This document shows, piece after piece, positions 22,963 through 34,612 of a stretch of 64,000 nt of DNA (positions within the stretch are counted from its first letter, which is position 1; every line of letters starts with the position of its first letter). This DNA is from Euborellia annulipes (taxonomy: Eukaryota; Arthropoda; Insecta; Dermaptera; Anisolabididae), in contig JAKCPI010000976.1 of the NCBI GenBank assembly GCA_023213315.1, forward strand, positions 1-64,000. The letters are read 5' to 3'. The position numbers and the translations under genes are program-made. Under the pieces are notes generated by a model. The model had not been told where the DNA came from. It saw only the letters and a list, made by a program, of their open reading frames with translations, and ran no database searches.

Positions 22963-23110
22963 GAGCTTGGTGTAGTTGGTAGCGTGCTTATCTTCAATAC
23001 CAAGGGTCGCGGGTTCGGATTCCAGACAGTCCGATGATTTTATTTAAGTCATTTGGTATCCAAATGATTACCGAAAATGGCTGAAATTTTTGACATCTTT
23101 TTCCTTCTGG
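22963..23110 (+). mobile_element. SINE-A copy with both pol III boxes
   Basis: The A box TTGGTGTAGTTGGTAGCGTG and B box GGGTTCGGATTCC are spaced as in a tRNA. The family motif CCAGACAGTCCGATGATTTT and the ATTTGGTATCCAAATG palindrome follow. Confidence 0.7.
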
Positions 23111-23169
23111 AAAATAATTATTTAACACAAATGGCTGCTACTCAAAATATTTATTATAGTCTGATCACT

Positions 23170-23358
23170 GCGAATGATTTATCCCCAGCCCCTGTACCAA
23201 AGCAGAGTGGTAAAACATTCACCTCTTGTGCTCGGGGTCGGAGGTTCGCTTCCCGTTCCAAGCGATGAAAATTTTTCTAAATTACATTGAATATCAATCA
23301 CCTTAGAAAAAAGGGAACAGATGCCGAAAAAGAGCTTAAAAAATAAAAAAAAAAATAA
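23170..23358 (+). mobile_element. SINE-B copy
   Basis: AGCAGAGTGGTAAAACATTC is A-box-like and GGAGGTTCGCTTCCC is B-box-like. The body ends GATGCCGAAAAAGAGCTTAA plus an A-rich tail. Confidence 0.65.
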
Positions 23359-24500
23359 ATTCTTTTCTAATGTTATTCTTTCCATGGTTCATGACCCCTT
23401 AGGAAGGGGAAAGTCTAATCCCTCTGTCCCTTCTACGTTTTTAAAATTCGAGACGGATTATTTGAAAACTTGTTAATTTGTATCAGTTTTACTGTTGCGT
23501 TTTGTTTCTGAAATTTAATTATATATATATGAATATCTCCTGACCTTCTGCAAGATGGTGGAAAGATAACTCGCTGGAAGTATTTTTTTTTTTAAATATT
23601 AAAATGGAAAATTTCGAAACTGAATTATTATGGAAATTTAATTCCGAAATACATCTTTTTCTCATAATTTAAAGATTAAAACATAATTATCATTTTAAAA
23701 TTTAGGAAATTTTAATCAGTTTATAAACATTAAATCAAAAATGGAACTTTTTGTTCTCTATTTTAATCGAAACCCTCAAGCCTCTAGATTCTTTGTGAGA
23801 AAACAGAAATAGCTCCTATTTGTCTTACAAGTTAGAGTAGTTAATATGTTCAAGTCCTAAGAATTTCTATTTTTTCATGTCGTTGTCGATAACATGATGA
23901 TTTTGCTAATTTGTTTCTGCTCCTAAGCTCAACTCTCTTGTTTCTCGTTAGACTAATGAAAATATATTTTTTCTCTTTTTGTTTAACATTTTTTTTGTTA
24001 ATTTAATAATTTATATTCAGTATGAACCACGTAAAATATTTTTTAAAAGCGCCATTTAGTGAAAATGGACACTTTTTCATTTTTTTCATGACCGGCAACC
24101 ATGAAATTATTATAAATAATGATACATTAGCTGAGATATTTAAAATAATAGCGTTATCTTTTTTTTTTTTAATATTTATATGCGGATATATTAATATTAA
24201 CGTTTGTTAGAAATAAAATGTAGAGGGGATTATAAAGCAGATAAGCGTATTCTAAATTAAGAGCATCAAAGGTTCTAAGCTACATCATAGTAGAGGAAAA
24301 AAGAAATCATCTGAATAAAATTCCATTATCTGAATAACAATTGGCTAATCCTAATCTCTCTTATTATCAGTGATATCCAAAATCATTTCATTTGTTTAAT
24401 AATTCCACTTATAAGCTAAGTTATTGATTTAAGAAAAAATTTTCTTAAAAAGTTAATCATTCCACATTTTTATCTTCTGCATAAATGATTTTTTTTTAAA
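23359..24500. other. AT-rich intronic DNA
   Basis: Nothing recognisable was found. Confidence 0.45.
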
Positions 24501-24504
24501 TTTA

Positions 24505-24800
24505 AGATTCTTTTTCGAAGTCTTACCTTCGTTAATCGAAAGTTGTGTACCGTGCGCCAGTCTTACCAGATGTCGAGATATATTTATTTTCCCATAGCAC
24601 CTTAGTTAACTTGACCACTTGTTTATTATTATTGTGGAAAGTTTCAGCCTTAAGAAAACTCTTTTGGTTATTTTTTTTATTCGAATTTTGGTTTGAATTA
24701 GAGCTGACGCCACGTGCCCCAAAATGTCGCTGTCTGACTATTAGATTCCTATTTTAAGAGAAAGTTGTGTGATGTTCGACCAGTCACACCAGGCCAAAAA
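24505..24800 (+). mobile_element. HpF fragments, degenerate
   Basis: TTACCTTCGTTAATCGAAAG with a decayed arm lies at 24525-24590, and AAGAGAAAGTTGTGTGATG with CAGTCACACCAG at about 24757-24795. The unrelated middle looks like a separate rearranged copy. Confidence 0.6.
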
Positions 24801-24854
24801 AAATTACCTCCCCCTCCGAAAAATTCCTCTGGATCCGCCCTTGGCTGTTTCCAG

Positions 24855-25886
24855 ATATGGACCGTTTATTTTGAAAGTGGTGTAAGTCCATTTTTAAAAA
24901 ATCTGAGATATCACATAATTCATGCTTAATTTAATGTAAATTTTCTATTTATAACTAGCTAGTGGCAAATTCCTTAAAAAATTCCCATGTTTTGTACAAT
25001 TGAAAATGGGTCGGTAAAGGAAGTTGCATAATCGTTGATTATGAAAGTGGTGTAAGTCCAATTTGAGGTAGGTAGCTTAACAGATGATTGCCTGTTAGTA
25101 GCCTGTTATTGTGCATTTGTTTATAAACTTGTTAAGAATTACTAGCAGAGGCGTCATTTGTGGGGGGGAAGGGTATTTTGCCCCCTCTCCTCCCTAGGTA
25201 TTATTCTACGTAAATAAAATATTTCTACGAAATTGTACAAAATTAAAAAATTAATTTAATTAAATACCTTTGGCCAAATTTGAAATCCCTATTTGTAAGA
25301 AAATTGAAGTGAGAAATTGAAAAAAAAGGTTGCCCCCCTCCAAGAAAAAGTTGAAATGACGCTGGTTACGAGATTAGGTTACTTATTAATATAAAGAAAT
25401 CAATTAGTTATGAACTTAAATACCTCCGGTGTATCATGAATTTTTCAAAACACGTCCCTATGCAGAGCATAAGTAAATATTATGCTACTAATATCTTGTA
25501 ATTTTAAAAATGTAATTAACGTCTAAAATTAAAAATACTACTCCTATTTTATATCGTGTCATTATTTGTAAAGAATATGGAATTAATATGAAGTATATTT
25601 TTGAGTAATATTTGTTTTTTCAAAATTGAAATTCAACGAAGTTTACAGTTGGTTAATTTTGAAAGTGGTGTAAGTCCATTTGCAGTAATGTAATTATATA
25701 TTAGTTTAGTCAAATTCGCCTAAAACAAATTGATATAACTAAATTAGATACTGATAAAGAAGTAGAAACATTCACCGACTTCATATCATTTGTCTAGATT
25801 TTTAAATTAATAGATATGCAAACCTTTCATTTTCTCGAAACAATAGAAAATGGACTTACACCACTTTCAAAATGAACGGTCCATAT
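24855..25886. mobile_element. 1-kb inverted-repeat element with four internal GTGGTGTAAGTCCA copies
   Basis: The left end ATATGGACCGTTTATTTTG and the right end CAAAATGAACGGTCCATAT are inverted, and pairing continues through GAAAGTGGTGTAAGTCCA. Further copies of that motif lie at about 25041 and 25660. A TA on each side would fit Tc1/mariner-type insertion. No transposase is seen. Confidence 0.7.
25146..25364. mobile_element. hAT-like MITE nested in the 24855-25886 element
   Basis: CAGAGGCGTCATTTGTGG at the left and AAATGACGCTG at the right are inverted. The flanks ATTACTAG and GTTACGAG match at 6 of 8 positions, suggesting a mutated 8-bp TSD. Confidence 0.5.
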
Positions 25887-26439
25887 AATAATACATTTGC
25901 AAACTATAGAACTATACTATCTGGTATACAGTAGTATTCGTACTTTTAGTGTGTCGTCAACTTATTAAAAGTGTGTTGCCGCTAAAAATAGTTTGAGAAA
26001 CACTGGTATAGTCTTTTAATATTGGAAATCCCTTAAATCAACTTTTGGTAGGTTAATTATAATTAATTAGATCTCTACAATGGGAATAAGCAGACTTTTT
26101 TCTAGAGAATAAAGGATCAAATTATACAATTCTTTTCAAAAAGAGACGACAGCTTTTCCATTTTTTTTTTTTTTTTTTTTTCAAAATAAAAAAATGTGAA
26201 GTAACTTTATTTGAATGACAATCTAAAAAAGTTGTGTCAATTGAATTTCAACGTAATATAGGACTAATGGTGTTTAAAAAATACTTTTTAGCCCATCTAT
26301 TGTATTTAGACCTATATAAAAATATTTTATTCAGCATTGTTCCAGTGATATATATATGTATGAAAATAAAAATTAGTTTATTTCTCAATAATAAGTAATT
26401 TTATCAATATAAAGTGTTTTTGTTGTAGTTGTTGTATAG
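25887..26439. other. AT-rich intronic DNA
   Basis: A T homopolymer lies at about 26160-26181. Nothing else is recognised. Confidence 0.45.
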
Positions 26440-26765
26440 TTGGTTATGGATTTAAATCCCTCTGCACATAGGAGAGAGAGGAAATTGCCGAAATTGGGCG
26501 TCTCGGCGGCGCCTCGCTAACTCGACACGAAATGTATTCATTCAATAAAATAGCGATAGGAGCCATTTGCATAGACCGTTACATTCCATTATGGGGATGC
26601 TGGATGCTGGGATGTTGGGGGGGAGAGTTGCACAAACGACTGCCGACTGTTCCATTAAAGCCCCTCGATCTACATATATTTGGATATCCCTCTACCACCG
26701 GGTGACACCAAAGCCACGCCTCTTTCTCTTCCTCTCTCTTTCTCGCTTCTTATTCAGATAGCCAC
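26440..26765. other. GC-enriched unique island
   Basis: It contains GGGCGTCTCGGCGGCGCC, AATAAAATAGCGATAGGAGC and GATGCTGGATGCTGG. No exon frame with splice sites is evident. It is a candidate regulatory element. Confidence 0.3.
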
Positions 26766-27474
26766 CTCTCTCTTTTTAAATAAATTAAAAATCAAAATAT
26801 GCAATATTTGACGCTTTCTAATTATGTAGATTGTTCTTACATAAAAACAAAAGACTCTTTTGAACATTTACTTAATTTTCCCGATTTCTCATGCTTTGTT
26901 ATAGGAAATTAGTGTAAAGAATTTTGCGAGACGTTTTACTTGATGAGCTTTGTTTTATTTAATAATTTTCAGAGATGATATGTCTGTCCACTCTTGTTTT
27001 TATTAGATGAAAGTAAAAACCAAATTTATATGCAAATAAATGGTTAAAATAGGCAGTAAAAATATTAGAAATATAGTCTATGTACTGTAAAAAATATACG
27101 ACATAAATGCAAATTTAAAAAATAATATGTGTAAATTGTAATTAATGTTTTAATTGGGGATGCGGTCATTAGAGTTAGGGCCGTAGCTAGAAAATTTTTT
27201 CAAGAGAACAATTTGTGCGATTACCACCTCCCATTTTTAATTTTTTATAATTTTTAACAATGTTTAGAATTTTAACAATATATTTTTCCTCTCTATTATT
27301 TATTTATTTTATTTCTTTAGTTTTTTTTTTTGGCTGCTTTGACATTTTGACTTTAGAATATATCGATATAATGATAGAAACATTCTTTTTAACTATTCAT
27401 CTTGGCCACGTATCCAGATTTTAGATACTACTTAACATTGCTTGTTTACATGTTGGTGACTGTTCTTTTTTCTT
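26766..27474. other. AT-rich intronic DNA
   Basis: Nothing recognisable was found. Confidence 0.45.
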
Positions 27475-27499
27475 CTTGCCAGACCCCCTCTTTTATGTT

Positions 27500-27605
27500 T
27501 TTATTTATTTTTTGAGATTTCCAGTAAGGGGTTTGGACCCCATATCCCATGACCAGCACGATAAACACTACACCAAGGCCCGAGGACAAATACAGTATTT
27601 TTTTA
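27500..27605 (-). mobile_element. tRNA-derived SINE head relic
   Basis: On the minus strand, GGCCTTGGTGTAGTG is A-box-like and GGGGTCCAAACCCC is B-box-like, at roughly tRNA spacing. Confidence 0.45.
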
Positions 27606-27995
27606 AAAATAAACTTTTTCTGTCATATCACGCCTCAAAAAAAAAAAAAAAAAAACATTCTTTACAATTGACAGTCAGTATGGTTAAAAATATTTTTTTT
27701 TATGAATTTTTTGTTGTGAATTATTGTATAAAAATAATTGAGGTGATAGTGTCTCTCTCACTCTGTCCATCTCACAGTTTACAGAATACTAATAGATATT
27801 TTCTTTTCATACTCCTTTGCTTTTTTTAGTCCTTCGTTATAATCACTTTACTCCACTTATACAGCCTTCCTTATACGCCTATTAAAATCAATGAGATGAG
27901 AGAGGGTTGTTACCCCTTTAAAAAAATCTTTTTATTTATAAAATACAATAAATATTTTTTTTTTCTTTAAATAATTCAATTTTTTTTTATTTCAG
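27606..27995. other. End of the intron
   Basis: It ends in TTTTTTTTTATTTCAG, a strong acceptor, after an A17-18 run near 27638. Confidence 0.5.
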
Positions 27996-28060
27996 GTTCG
28001 TTTTCGGTGTATCTTTACCTGGTTCGTGGTCAAAATCGACATAGGACCTCCTTCGAAGTG
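27996..28060 (+). CDS. SINA/TRAF-like domain exon (Siah-type protein), next internal exon
   Basis: This 65-bp exon takes two bases to finish the split glycine codon from 13343 and then reads 21 codons, SFSVYLYL then VRGQNRHRTSFEV, to a GTGAGT donor in phase 0. In Siah proteins the FFAIVQL strand is followed, after a loop, by FAYRLEL-NGHRRRLTWE. The order and spacing fit, and the sequence is one loop longer here. Splice-phase agreement across 14.65 kb is strong evidence that both exons belong to one gene. The next exon and the C-terminus were not found in the window. Confidence 0.6.
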
Positions 28061-28192
28061 GTGAGTTTCATCATTCTGCATATCGTTATTAATATTTAGA
28101 GTTTTAGGTCAAGTATTTAAGACAAATTTATTCAATTTATTCAAAATTTATTTTAATTATCTTATTGGAAATACGATGCATCATTTTAATAA

Positions 28193-28222
28193 AAAAAATC
28201 TGGTGTAAATGTCGCACCAGAT
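28193..28222. repeat. Minimal HpF hairpin
   Basis: AATCTGGTGTAAATGTCGCACCAGATT keeps only the outer arms of the HpF palindrome. Confidence 0.6.
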
Positions 28223-28224
28223 TT

Positions 28225-28380
28225 TTCGTGTTTTTTTTTTTTAACACTCACACTTTTTTCACATTCACACAGTCTTTTCGGCAGCTCAGGCCATATAAGA
28301 CTTTGACGATATCCGTTATTGATTAATAATATACATATTTGGGGACCAGGCATTCTTATTTAAGCCATTTGGTATCCAAA
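28225..28380 (-). mobile_element. SINE-A, tRNA head missing
   Basis: The T-rich tail, CACTCACACTTTTTT, GTCTTTTCGGCAGCTCAGGC and ATTTGGTATCCAAAT are present; the copy ends at a run of C (28382-28395). Confidence 0.7.
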
Positions 28381-28395
28381 TCCCCCCCCCCCCCC

Positions 28396-28640
28396 AAAGT
28401 GGGTCTATTTTAAATATAAAATTCCAACCTCGTAGCTCTTTTAGTTCATGAGATATTTTCTTCACAGACAGTACATGTCGCGAAAACAACTTTTTGGGAT
28501 TCAGGGAACGGGATTCAAAACGTGTATAGCCCTATCCATCAAAATCTCTATATCAAATTTTTGACATGAATCCAATACTTTCTCTATATAGGCCTACTAA
28601 TATATGTATTACCGTACATATATACATAGGTAAGAGAAAA
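28396..28640 (+). mobile_element. HpF element, 3' half
   Basis: It runs from AAATATAAAATTCCAACCTC to the TA-rich terminal hairpin and GGTAAGAGAAA. Confidence 0.75.
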
Positions 28641-29557
28641 ATTTACATTTAGAGAGCTCAGATATTTTGTTATCACCCTGTTAAATAGGATATTACTATC
28701 TATCTATTCTTTGGCTGGGGGAATTTAATTACAAAGCTTCTCGTGAGACAATAGGCTCTCCATTACGAGAGAGAAGCATTTGACAATGATTAGGAAAAAC
28801 AGTTGTCCCTTTGGCGTCATAACCCCCACCCCCGCCCCCCTTCCCATGCTACAGCCAGCCCTTTTCCCTTTTTATTAAACCCAAAAGAGAGTTCTTAATT
28901 CAATTTTTGTCTTTGGCAATTTTTTAAACAATTTGTGTTGGATAAATTGAAATGTAGAGAGAGAAAAGAGAGAGAGAGAGAGAGAGGAAAATAATTGGTT
29001 AAGACGTTCAATGAATAGACATTTTTCCAGAATGCAAGAGAATGAAAACAAAAACAAAATTTCCAAATGTCCCATTTTGATTTCAATAAAAAGTAAAACA
29101 GAAAATTGATTCGTTTGTTGAGTTTATCTTATAAATGCAAATATTTATATACCAAGTAAATTCTCTGATGAAGGCCTCCCCAAACGTTACCAATGCATTT
29201 AGTTTATTTCCTCTTTTGTCAATTTTTGTTAAAACCTGTTCGTAATTATATTTATTCATTTCCTGTCGTGTCAACACGAATGAATCAGTTTAATCATTAT
29301 CATTAGACGTTGCTTAATTCATATTTAGAGAAAAGATGTTTTTATTAAGATAAAATATAAAAAAAATTTTGTTATTCTATATATGTTCTTAAAATATAAA
29401 AATTACGTACGTAATTATTCTTAAAATAAAAACTAGGACATGATATTCTTCATTCATATGAAATTTCTTCTATAGCATTAGTCAGTATTATCTTCAGTAC
29501 TCTATAGTAATAAGTGTTTATAGTAACAAAAAAATATAATGAAACATATAATCGTGT
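28641..29557. other. Non-coding DNA with a unique island at 28700-28860
   Basis: The island contains TTTAATTACAAAGC and GGCGTCATAACCCCC. The GA tract at 28960-28987 gives spurious frames. No exon is recognised. Confidence 0.35.
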
Positions 29558-29784
29558 GTTTTTAATAGGAACCGACCGAATATTCGATTTCGGTTACGGT
29601 TTTGGCCAAAAATCCTGGTTTCGGCCGTCGTTGCGGTTTCGGCCAAAAAGTAGCCGAAACCTGAGTCTGAAAAGATGGGATGAGACTCGCATGCAAAAAA
29701 AAAGGTCAAATGATTTGCACTCGAGGGAGAAAAAAAATTTACACCAAGTGGAAAGGGGCGGAAAAAATTTAGTTTCCCTAAAGA

Positions 29785-31193
29785 AAAAATCTGGTGTGAC
29801 TGGCGCACAGCACACAACTTTCTCTTACCCTTCGGTAAGAGAAAGTTGTGCACTGTGCTGGTCACACCAGATTTTTGTGTCGAGATATATTTAGTTTCCG
29901 ATAGCATCTTAGTTTCAAACTTGCATTTTAAATGTTGACTGCTTCAAATAAACTATGGTTATTTTTAAAAATTTTAATCTCATATTTGGACATTTTATAC
30001 ACAATATAGAATCGTAAATAAATACAAAATTTCATAAGAATTGGAAAAAAAATTTTAAATGCCTAAAAAGTTCTAAAGGGGACCCCCTTTTGAATCGAAA
30101 TTAACATACAAATCCCTATAGGAAATTAACATTGTTCCTATGCGAAGATAAGGTGGAAAGGGAATTTAAAAAGAGTAGAGAGAGACGATAATGTTTGCAA
30201 GTGAGAGAGAGAGACATATATGTTTTCTTTGAAACAATTAAAGACACAAATAAATTTAAAAAAAATCTGGTGTGACTGGCGCACAGCACACAACTTTCTC
30301 TTACCCTTCGGTAAGAGAAAGTTGTGCACTGTGTGGTCACACCAGATTTTTGTGTCGAGATATATTTAGTTTCCCATAGCACCTTAGTTTCAAACTTGCA
30401 TTTTAAATGTTGACTGCTTGAAATAAACTATGGTTATTTTTCAAAATTTTAATCTCATATTTGGACATTTTATACACAATATAGAATCGTAAATAAATAC
30501 AAAATTTCATAAGAATTGGAAAAAAAATTTTTAAATGCGTAAAAAGTTCCAAAGGGGACCCCCTTTTGAATCGAAATTAACATACAAATCCCTATAGGAA
30601 ATTAACATTGTTCCTATGCGAAGATAAGGTGGAAAGGGAATTTAAAAAGAGTAGAGAGAGACGATAATGTTTGCAAGTGAGAGAGAGAGACATATATGTT
30701 TTCTTTGAAACAATTAAAGACACAAATAAATTTAAAAAAAATCTGGTGTGACTGGCGCACAGCACACAACTTTCTCTTACCCTTCGGTAAGAGAAAGTTG
30801 TGCACTGTGCTGGTCACACCAGATTTTTTGTGTCGAGATATATTTAGTTTCCCATAGCACCTTAGTTTCAAACTTGCATTTTAAATGTTGACTGCTTGAA
30901 ATAAACTATGGTTATTTTTCAAAATTTTAATCTCATATTTGGACATTTTATACACAATATAGAATCGTAAATAAATACAAAATTTCATAAGAATTGGAAA
31001 AAAAATTTTTAAATGCGTAAAAAGTTCCAAAGGGGACCCCCTTTTGAATCGAAATTAACATACAAATCCCTATAGGAAATTAACATTAGGCCTATGAGAG
31101 AAGGAGAGACAGGCGATAATGTTTGCAAGTGAGAGAGAGAGAGATATATGTGTTTTCTCCTAAGCAATTAAAGACACAAATAAAATAAAAATA
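29785..31193. repeat. Three tandem 476-bp units with an almost perfect hairpin each
   Basis: The CTGGTGTGAC motif starts at 29791, 30267 and 30743, an exact 476-bp period twice. Each unit begins with a ~90-bp palindrome whose arms are almost perfect (CTTTCTCTTACC-CTTC-GGTAAGAGAAAG at the centre) and continues with about 385 bases ending in a GAGA-rich stretch. The units are nearly identical over most of their length, so the amplification is recent. Confidence 0.9.
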
Positions 31194-31586
31194 AATGGGA
31201 ATTTAAATAATAATTGATTTTTAATCTAATAAAAAGAAAAAGATTTAAATTCGGTTACCATGGCAACCAGTTCTATCTTTCCTATGAAGAACAAGAGTAA
31301 AGTGGTCTTCAGAAGATTTCAACGGCAAAATGAGAATATACATTTTAAAGAGCATCTAAAAAATAGTTAATTTATGAATTTAAAAAAAAATCCTTGGAGG
31401 GAATTTTGAGAAAATCGAAAAAAACTGAAAAAGTACATCAGTAAAGTACTAGTACTTTTTGGCCGATTTTGTTCAAAAGCTTATTTTGAGATTCTTCAAA
31501 GATACCTAAGTTAAATATAAAATTTCAATCCGGTAGCTCAATTCCTTCATGCTAAAAATCTGTCCACACATACAGACACACGCACG

Positions 31587-31618
<32 letters not shown>

Positions 31619-32336
31619 CAATTTGCGGGACCCACTTTTTTGGACTCAGGGGACCTCAAAACATGTATATCCATCAAAATCTCGACATCGAATTTTTGAC
31701 ATGATCGCAATACTTTCTCTCTATATATATTTCATATATAGGGTACGAGAAAGTAAAAATGGAAATTTAAATAATAATTGATTTTTAATCTAATAAAAAG
31801 AAAAAGATTTAAATTCCGTTACCATGGCAACCATTTCTATCTTTCCTATGAAGAACAAGAGTAAAGTGGTCTTCAGAAGATTTCAACGGCAAAATGAGAA
31901 TATACATTTTAAAGAGCATCTAAAAAATAGTTCATTTATGAATTTTAAAAAAAATCCTTGGAGGGAATTTTGAGAAAATCGAAAAAAACTGAAAAAGTAC
32001 ATCAGTAAAGTACTAGTACTTTTTGGCCGATTTTGTTCAAAAGCTTATTTTGAGATTCTTCAAAGGTACCTAAGTTAAATATAAAATTTCAATCCGCTAG
32101 CTCAACTCCTTCATGCTAAAAATCTGTCCACACACACATACATACACACAGACACACACACACACACACATACATACACACACACACACAGACCAATTTG
32201 CGGGACCCACTTTTTTTGGACTCAGGGGACCTCAAAACATGTATATCCATCAAAATCTCGACATCGAATTTTTGACATGATCGCACTACTTTCTCTCTCT
32301 ATATATTTCATATATAGGGTACGAGAAAGTAAAAAA
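31194..32336 (+). repeat. Two tandem HpF bodies lacking the hairpin
   Basis: The units start near 31194 and 31758 at GGGAATTTAAATAATAATTG or its variant. Each runs through TTACCATGGCAACC, AGTACTAGTACT and an AC microsatellite, and ends GGTACGAGAAAGTA. The two copies differ mainly in microsatellite length. Confidence 0.88.
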
Positions 32337-32544
32337 GGTAAAATGATATGAATTTTGTATAGGAAATAGGAGTTTCGGTTTCGGTTACTGTTTCGGCCGA
32401 AACTAAGATTGATGCCGGAATTCGGTTTCGGTTGAAAATCTTGTTTCGGTCGGACCCTAGTTTTTAATTTAATTTACCTGATTAAATGAACTAAAGCAAA
32501 CGATTACCAAATAAAGTTTAATCTCCTTTATTTCATAAATTTTT

Positions 32545-32690
32545 TAGAAGTCCATTCACACTCACATTTACACACACACATTCACACAATCTTTCCGGCA
32601 ACTTATGCCATTTACTTTATACGATAACCGTTACTTGTAAATATATCTATTGGGGGTCCAGACATTCTTATTTAAGCCATTTGTAGTTAA
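32545..32690 (-). mobile_element. SINE-A, tRNA head missing
   Basis: CCATTCACACTCACATTTAC, CTTTCCGGCAACTTATGCC and CATTCTTATTTAAGCCATTT match the body. Confidence 0.65.
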
Positions 32691-34288
32691 GGTTTGTTTA
32701 TATTGACACTTCTATGATAAGGATAAGCTTTAAAAAAACATGCAAAAACGAATAGTTCCAACGCAGTCACGTTTAAGTAGTTATTTTTATTTACATTAAT
32801 TTGCTAGAGATTGTAGATGAAATTAACTATAATATAAATTCACATCACCTCTTTTCCTTTTTTTTTTTAATAATAATTTCCGAATGTTAAGTTGAATATT
32901 AACTTTAATGACCATCGAAATGTTAATAAACAATCTCTCTATCGTTATTTGTTTTGTTTTTAATTTAATGTGAGAATTTTTCCATAATTTCCGCATTTTT
33001 TATCCTCCAGGTGGTCTGGTCCTTCCGTAAAGTAAATAATAATTACCTATTATTAAACAAAACAAAAAAAAACGAATTTGCCCCGCCAACCATTTCTCTT
33101 TAACATAACATAAAACAAAATTTATTAAAATGTGCATGTTTAATAAGACTTCATTCATTATTATTTATCTATATAAATTCATAACGAAATTAAAGAGGGA
33201 AAAAAAAATTGGGAAAGCACCTGGTAAAAAAAAAACGATCGTTATCATGATTCGAAATGCTTGCTCTATACAGATAAAATCTGAGAAAATCACGAAATGC
33301 GAACTTCAAGTTTTAATTCTTGACGAATCCAAGTGAAAAAAACGCAATTAGAAGCAATATAACAAAAAAATTTAATATTACTATTTCATGCCATCAATAA
33401 GGAATGAATTTATTCTAAAACAAATGTCAGTTGGGTGGGAGTTATTCAAAATGAGATCAAAGATACTAATAGACTATTTACATAATAATACTATTTTCTA
33501 TCAGTAGCTTAAAATACTTACTTTTTGTTTTTTGGAAGGTAGGCTTCCCAAATAACCAACCCGATTGTTTTCTTCAAGTTATTCATCATGACAAAGTGAT
33601 AATACCATGTAGTATTAAGAAATTGAAAAAAATGGCCCGAATTTCTTCTTTAATATTTACCGAGAGTATAAGTCATGTACTAGAAAGTAAAAAATAAAAA
33701 GTAAAAAAGTCTAGGCTGTGTCCGGATCATTCTTCCGATTGGCACCCCGACAGTCAGGCCACTAATTGTTTTGTGAATTTTTGTGAAAGTTGACCTAGTT
33801 CCAGAGGATTTGTGTCCCTAATATGCTATGGTTCACAAAATATGCTTAGTTTACGAGATATAAGCAAAAAATGAAAAAATTCTCAAATTTTGAAATTTTT
33901 GCACCCCCCCCCCCCCCCCCAAGTTAGTACAGGGACCTCGAGATCGAAAACTTAAAATAGACATCGTAGAGTTCCTCCAAATAACCTGTTAAAAATTTCT
34001 ACAAGCAAATCAACACATTATTAATAAATGTTTATTGTCTGTCTATTGTCCGGTGTTCCTATTATTTTGCCCAACCCCTTTCATTTAGCCTCAAGCAATA
34101 GATTTTGTTGAGTTTTATGCCCTGTAAGCTAAAACTTTATTGGTCAAAATTTAAAAATAAAATTTCTGAATCGGGAGGATTCTGTTCGGCTATCGATTGT
34201 CCCCCCCCCCCCATACTTTTCATTAAAAAATTATCCTTTATTGCTAAGTCTTTCATCGAGAGAATTATAAATTAGAATACATTTTTTT
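32691..34288. other. AT-rich non-coding DNA
   Basis: C homopolymers lie at about 33903-33920 and 34201-34212. No exon or repeat family is recognised. Confidence 0.4.
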
Positions 34289-34294
34289 TTTATT
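34289..34294 (-). terminator. Poly(A) signal of the minus-strand gene
   Basis: AATAAA on the minus strand lies about 32 bases beyond the stop codon at 34328-34326. Another AATAAA lies at about 34240. Confidence 0.5.
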
Positions 34295-34325
34295 TTTTTA
34301 CATTTTTATCTTTTTTGAAATTCTT

Positions 34326-34612
34326 TCAAGACGTCTCCGATGTTTCTTCTGAAATTCCAGTTGTTGTTGTCTTATCGCCCTTCTCTGACTCATCTTCTTC
34401 ATCTTCATCTTCATCACTCTCACACTCATTTTCATCCTCATTCTCTTCATCATTATCTTTGCTCTCCTCCTCTTCTTCTTCCTCTTCTTCTACTATTTCT
34501 TCATCTTCATCATCTACCTTTTTTTCTGGTTTATCTTCCTCTTCATCAGTTATAGAAGTATCAGAACAGAAATCTTGATAGTTTAATTTCTTTTGTTTCT
34601 CTAAAGAAAAAT
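34326..34612 (-). CDS. Last coding exon of the winged-helix-like gene (acidic tail)
   Basis: The acceptor is a poly-T tract ending in TAG. Two bases complete a GAT codon with the last base of the previous exon. The frame then reads FSLEKQKKLNYQDFCSDTS, a run of about 60 residues dominated by Glu and Asp, and ETSETS before TGA. A second acceptor, CTTTAG, lies 12 bases further in and preserves the frame, so an isoform four residues shorter is possible. Acidic tails of this kind occur in many chromatin and RNA-binding proteins. The serine-rich frame on the opposite strand is only its antisense. Confidence 0.8.

Larger units (their letters stand above)
29566..32459. mobile_element. 2.9-kb composite hAT element (hAT-C) carrying tandem HpF arrays
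   Basis: The ends TAGGAACCGACCGAA and TTCGGTCGGACCCTA are inverted and flanked by the exact 8-bp duplication GTTTTTAA (29558-29565 and 32460-32467). Subterminal sequence is a GTTTCGGTT-rich repeat on both sides. The interior holds three 476-bp units, then two ~565-bp HpF-body units. No transposase frame is present, so mobilisation must have been in trans. Confidence 0.88.

Noticed and set aside
29165..29200. CTCTGATGAAGGCC followed by AAACGTTACC
   Set aside because: It resembles a hammerhead but lacks the G of GAAA and has no stem I or palindrome around it.
29514..30871. Several open frames of 60-129 codons in and around the 476-bp array
   Set aside because: They repeat with the units and run through the DNA palindrome on both strands, so they are repeat artefacts.
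29785..31193. Regularly spaced repeats, considered as a CRISPR array
   Set aside because: The 476-bp period, near-identical spacers and eukaryotic context rule this out.
33011..33030. Possible 16-base micro-exon after TCCTCCAG
   Set aside because: It could extend the SINA-like frame, but neither its length nor its sequence (VVWSF) fits the family, and short chance acceptor/donor pairs are common in AT-rich DNA.
34315..34578. Serine-rich open frame on the + strand
   Set aside because: It is the antisense of the acidic last exon of the minus-strand gene; GAA/GAT codons read backwards give TTC/ATC/TCT. The minus-strand frame has correct splice phases and a stop.
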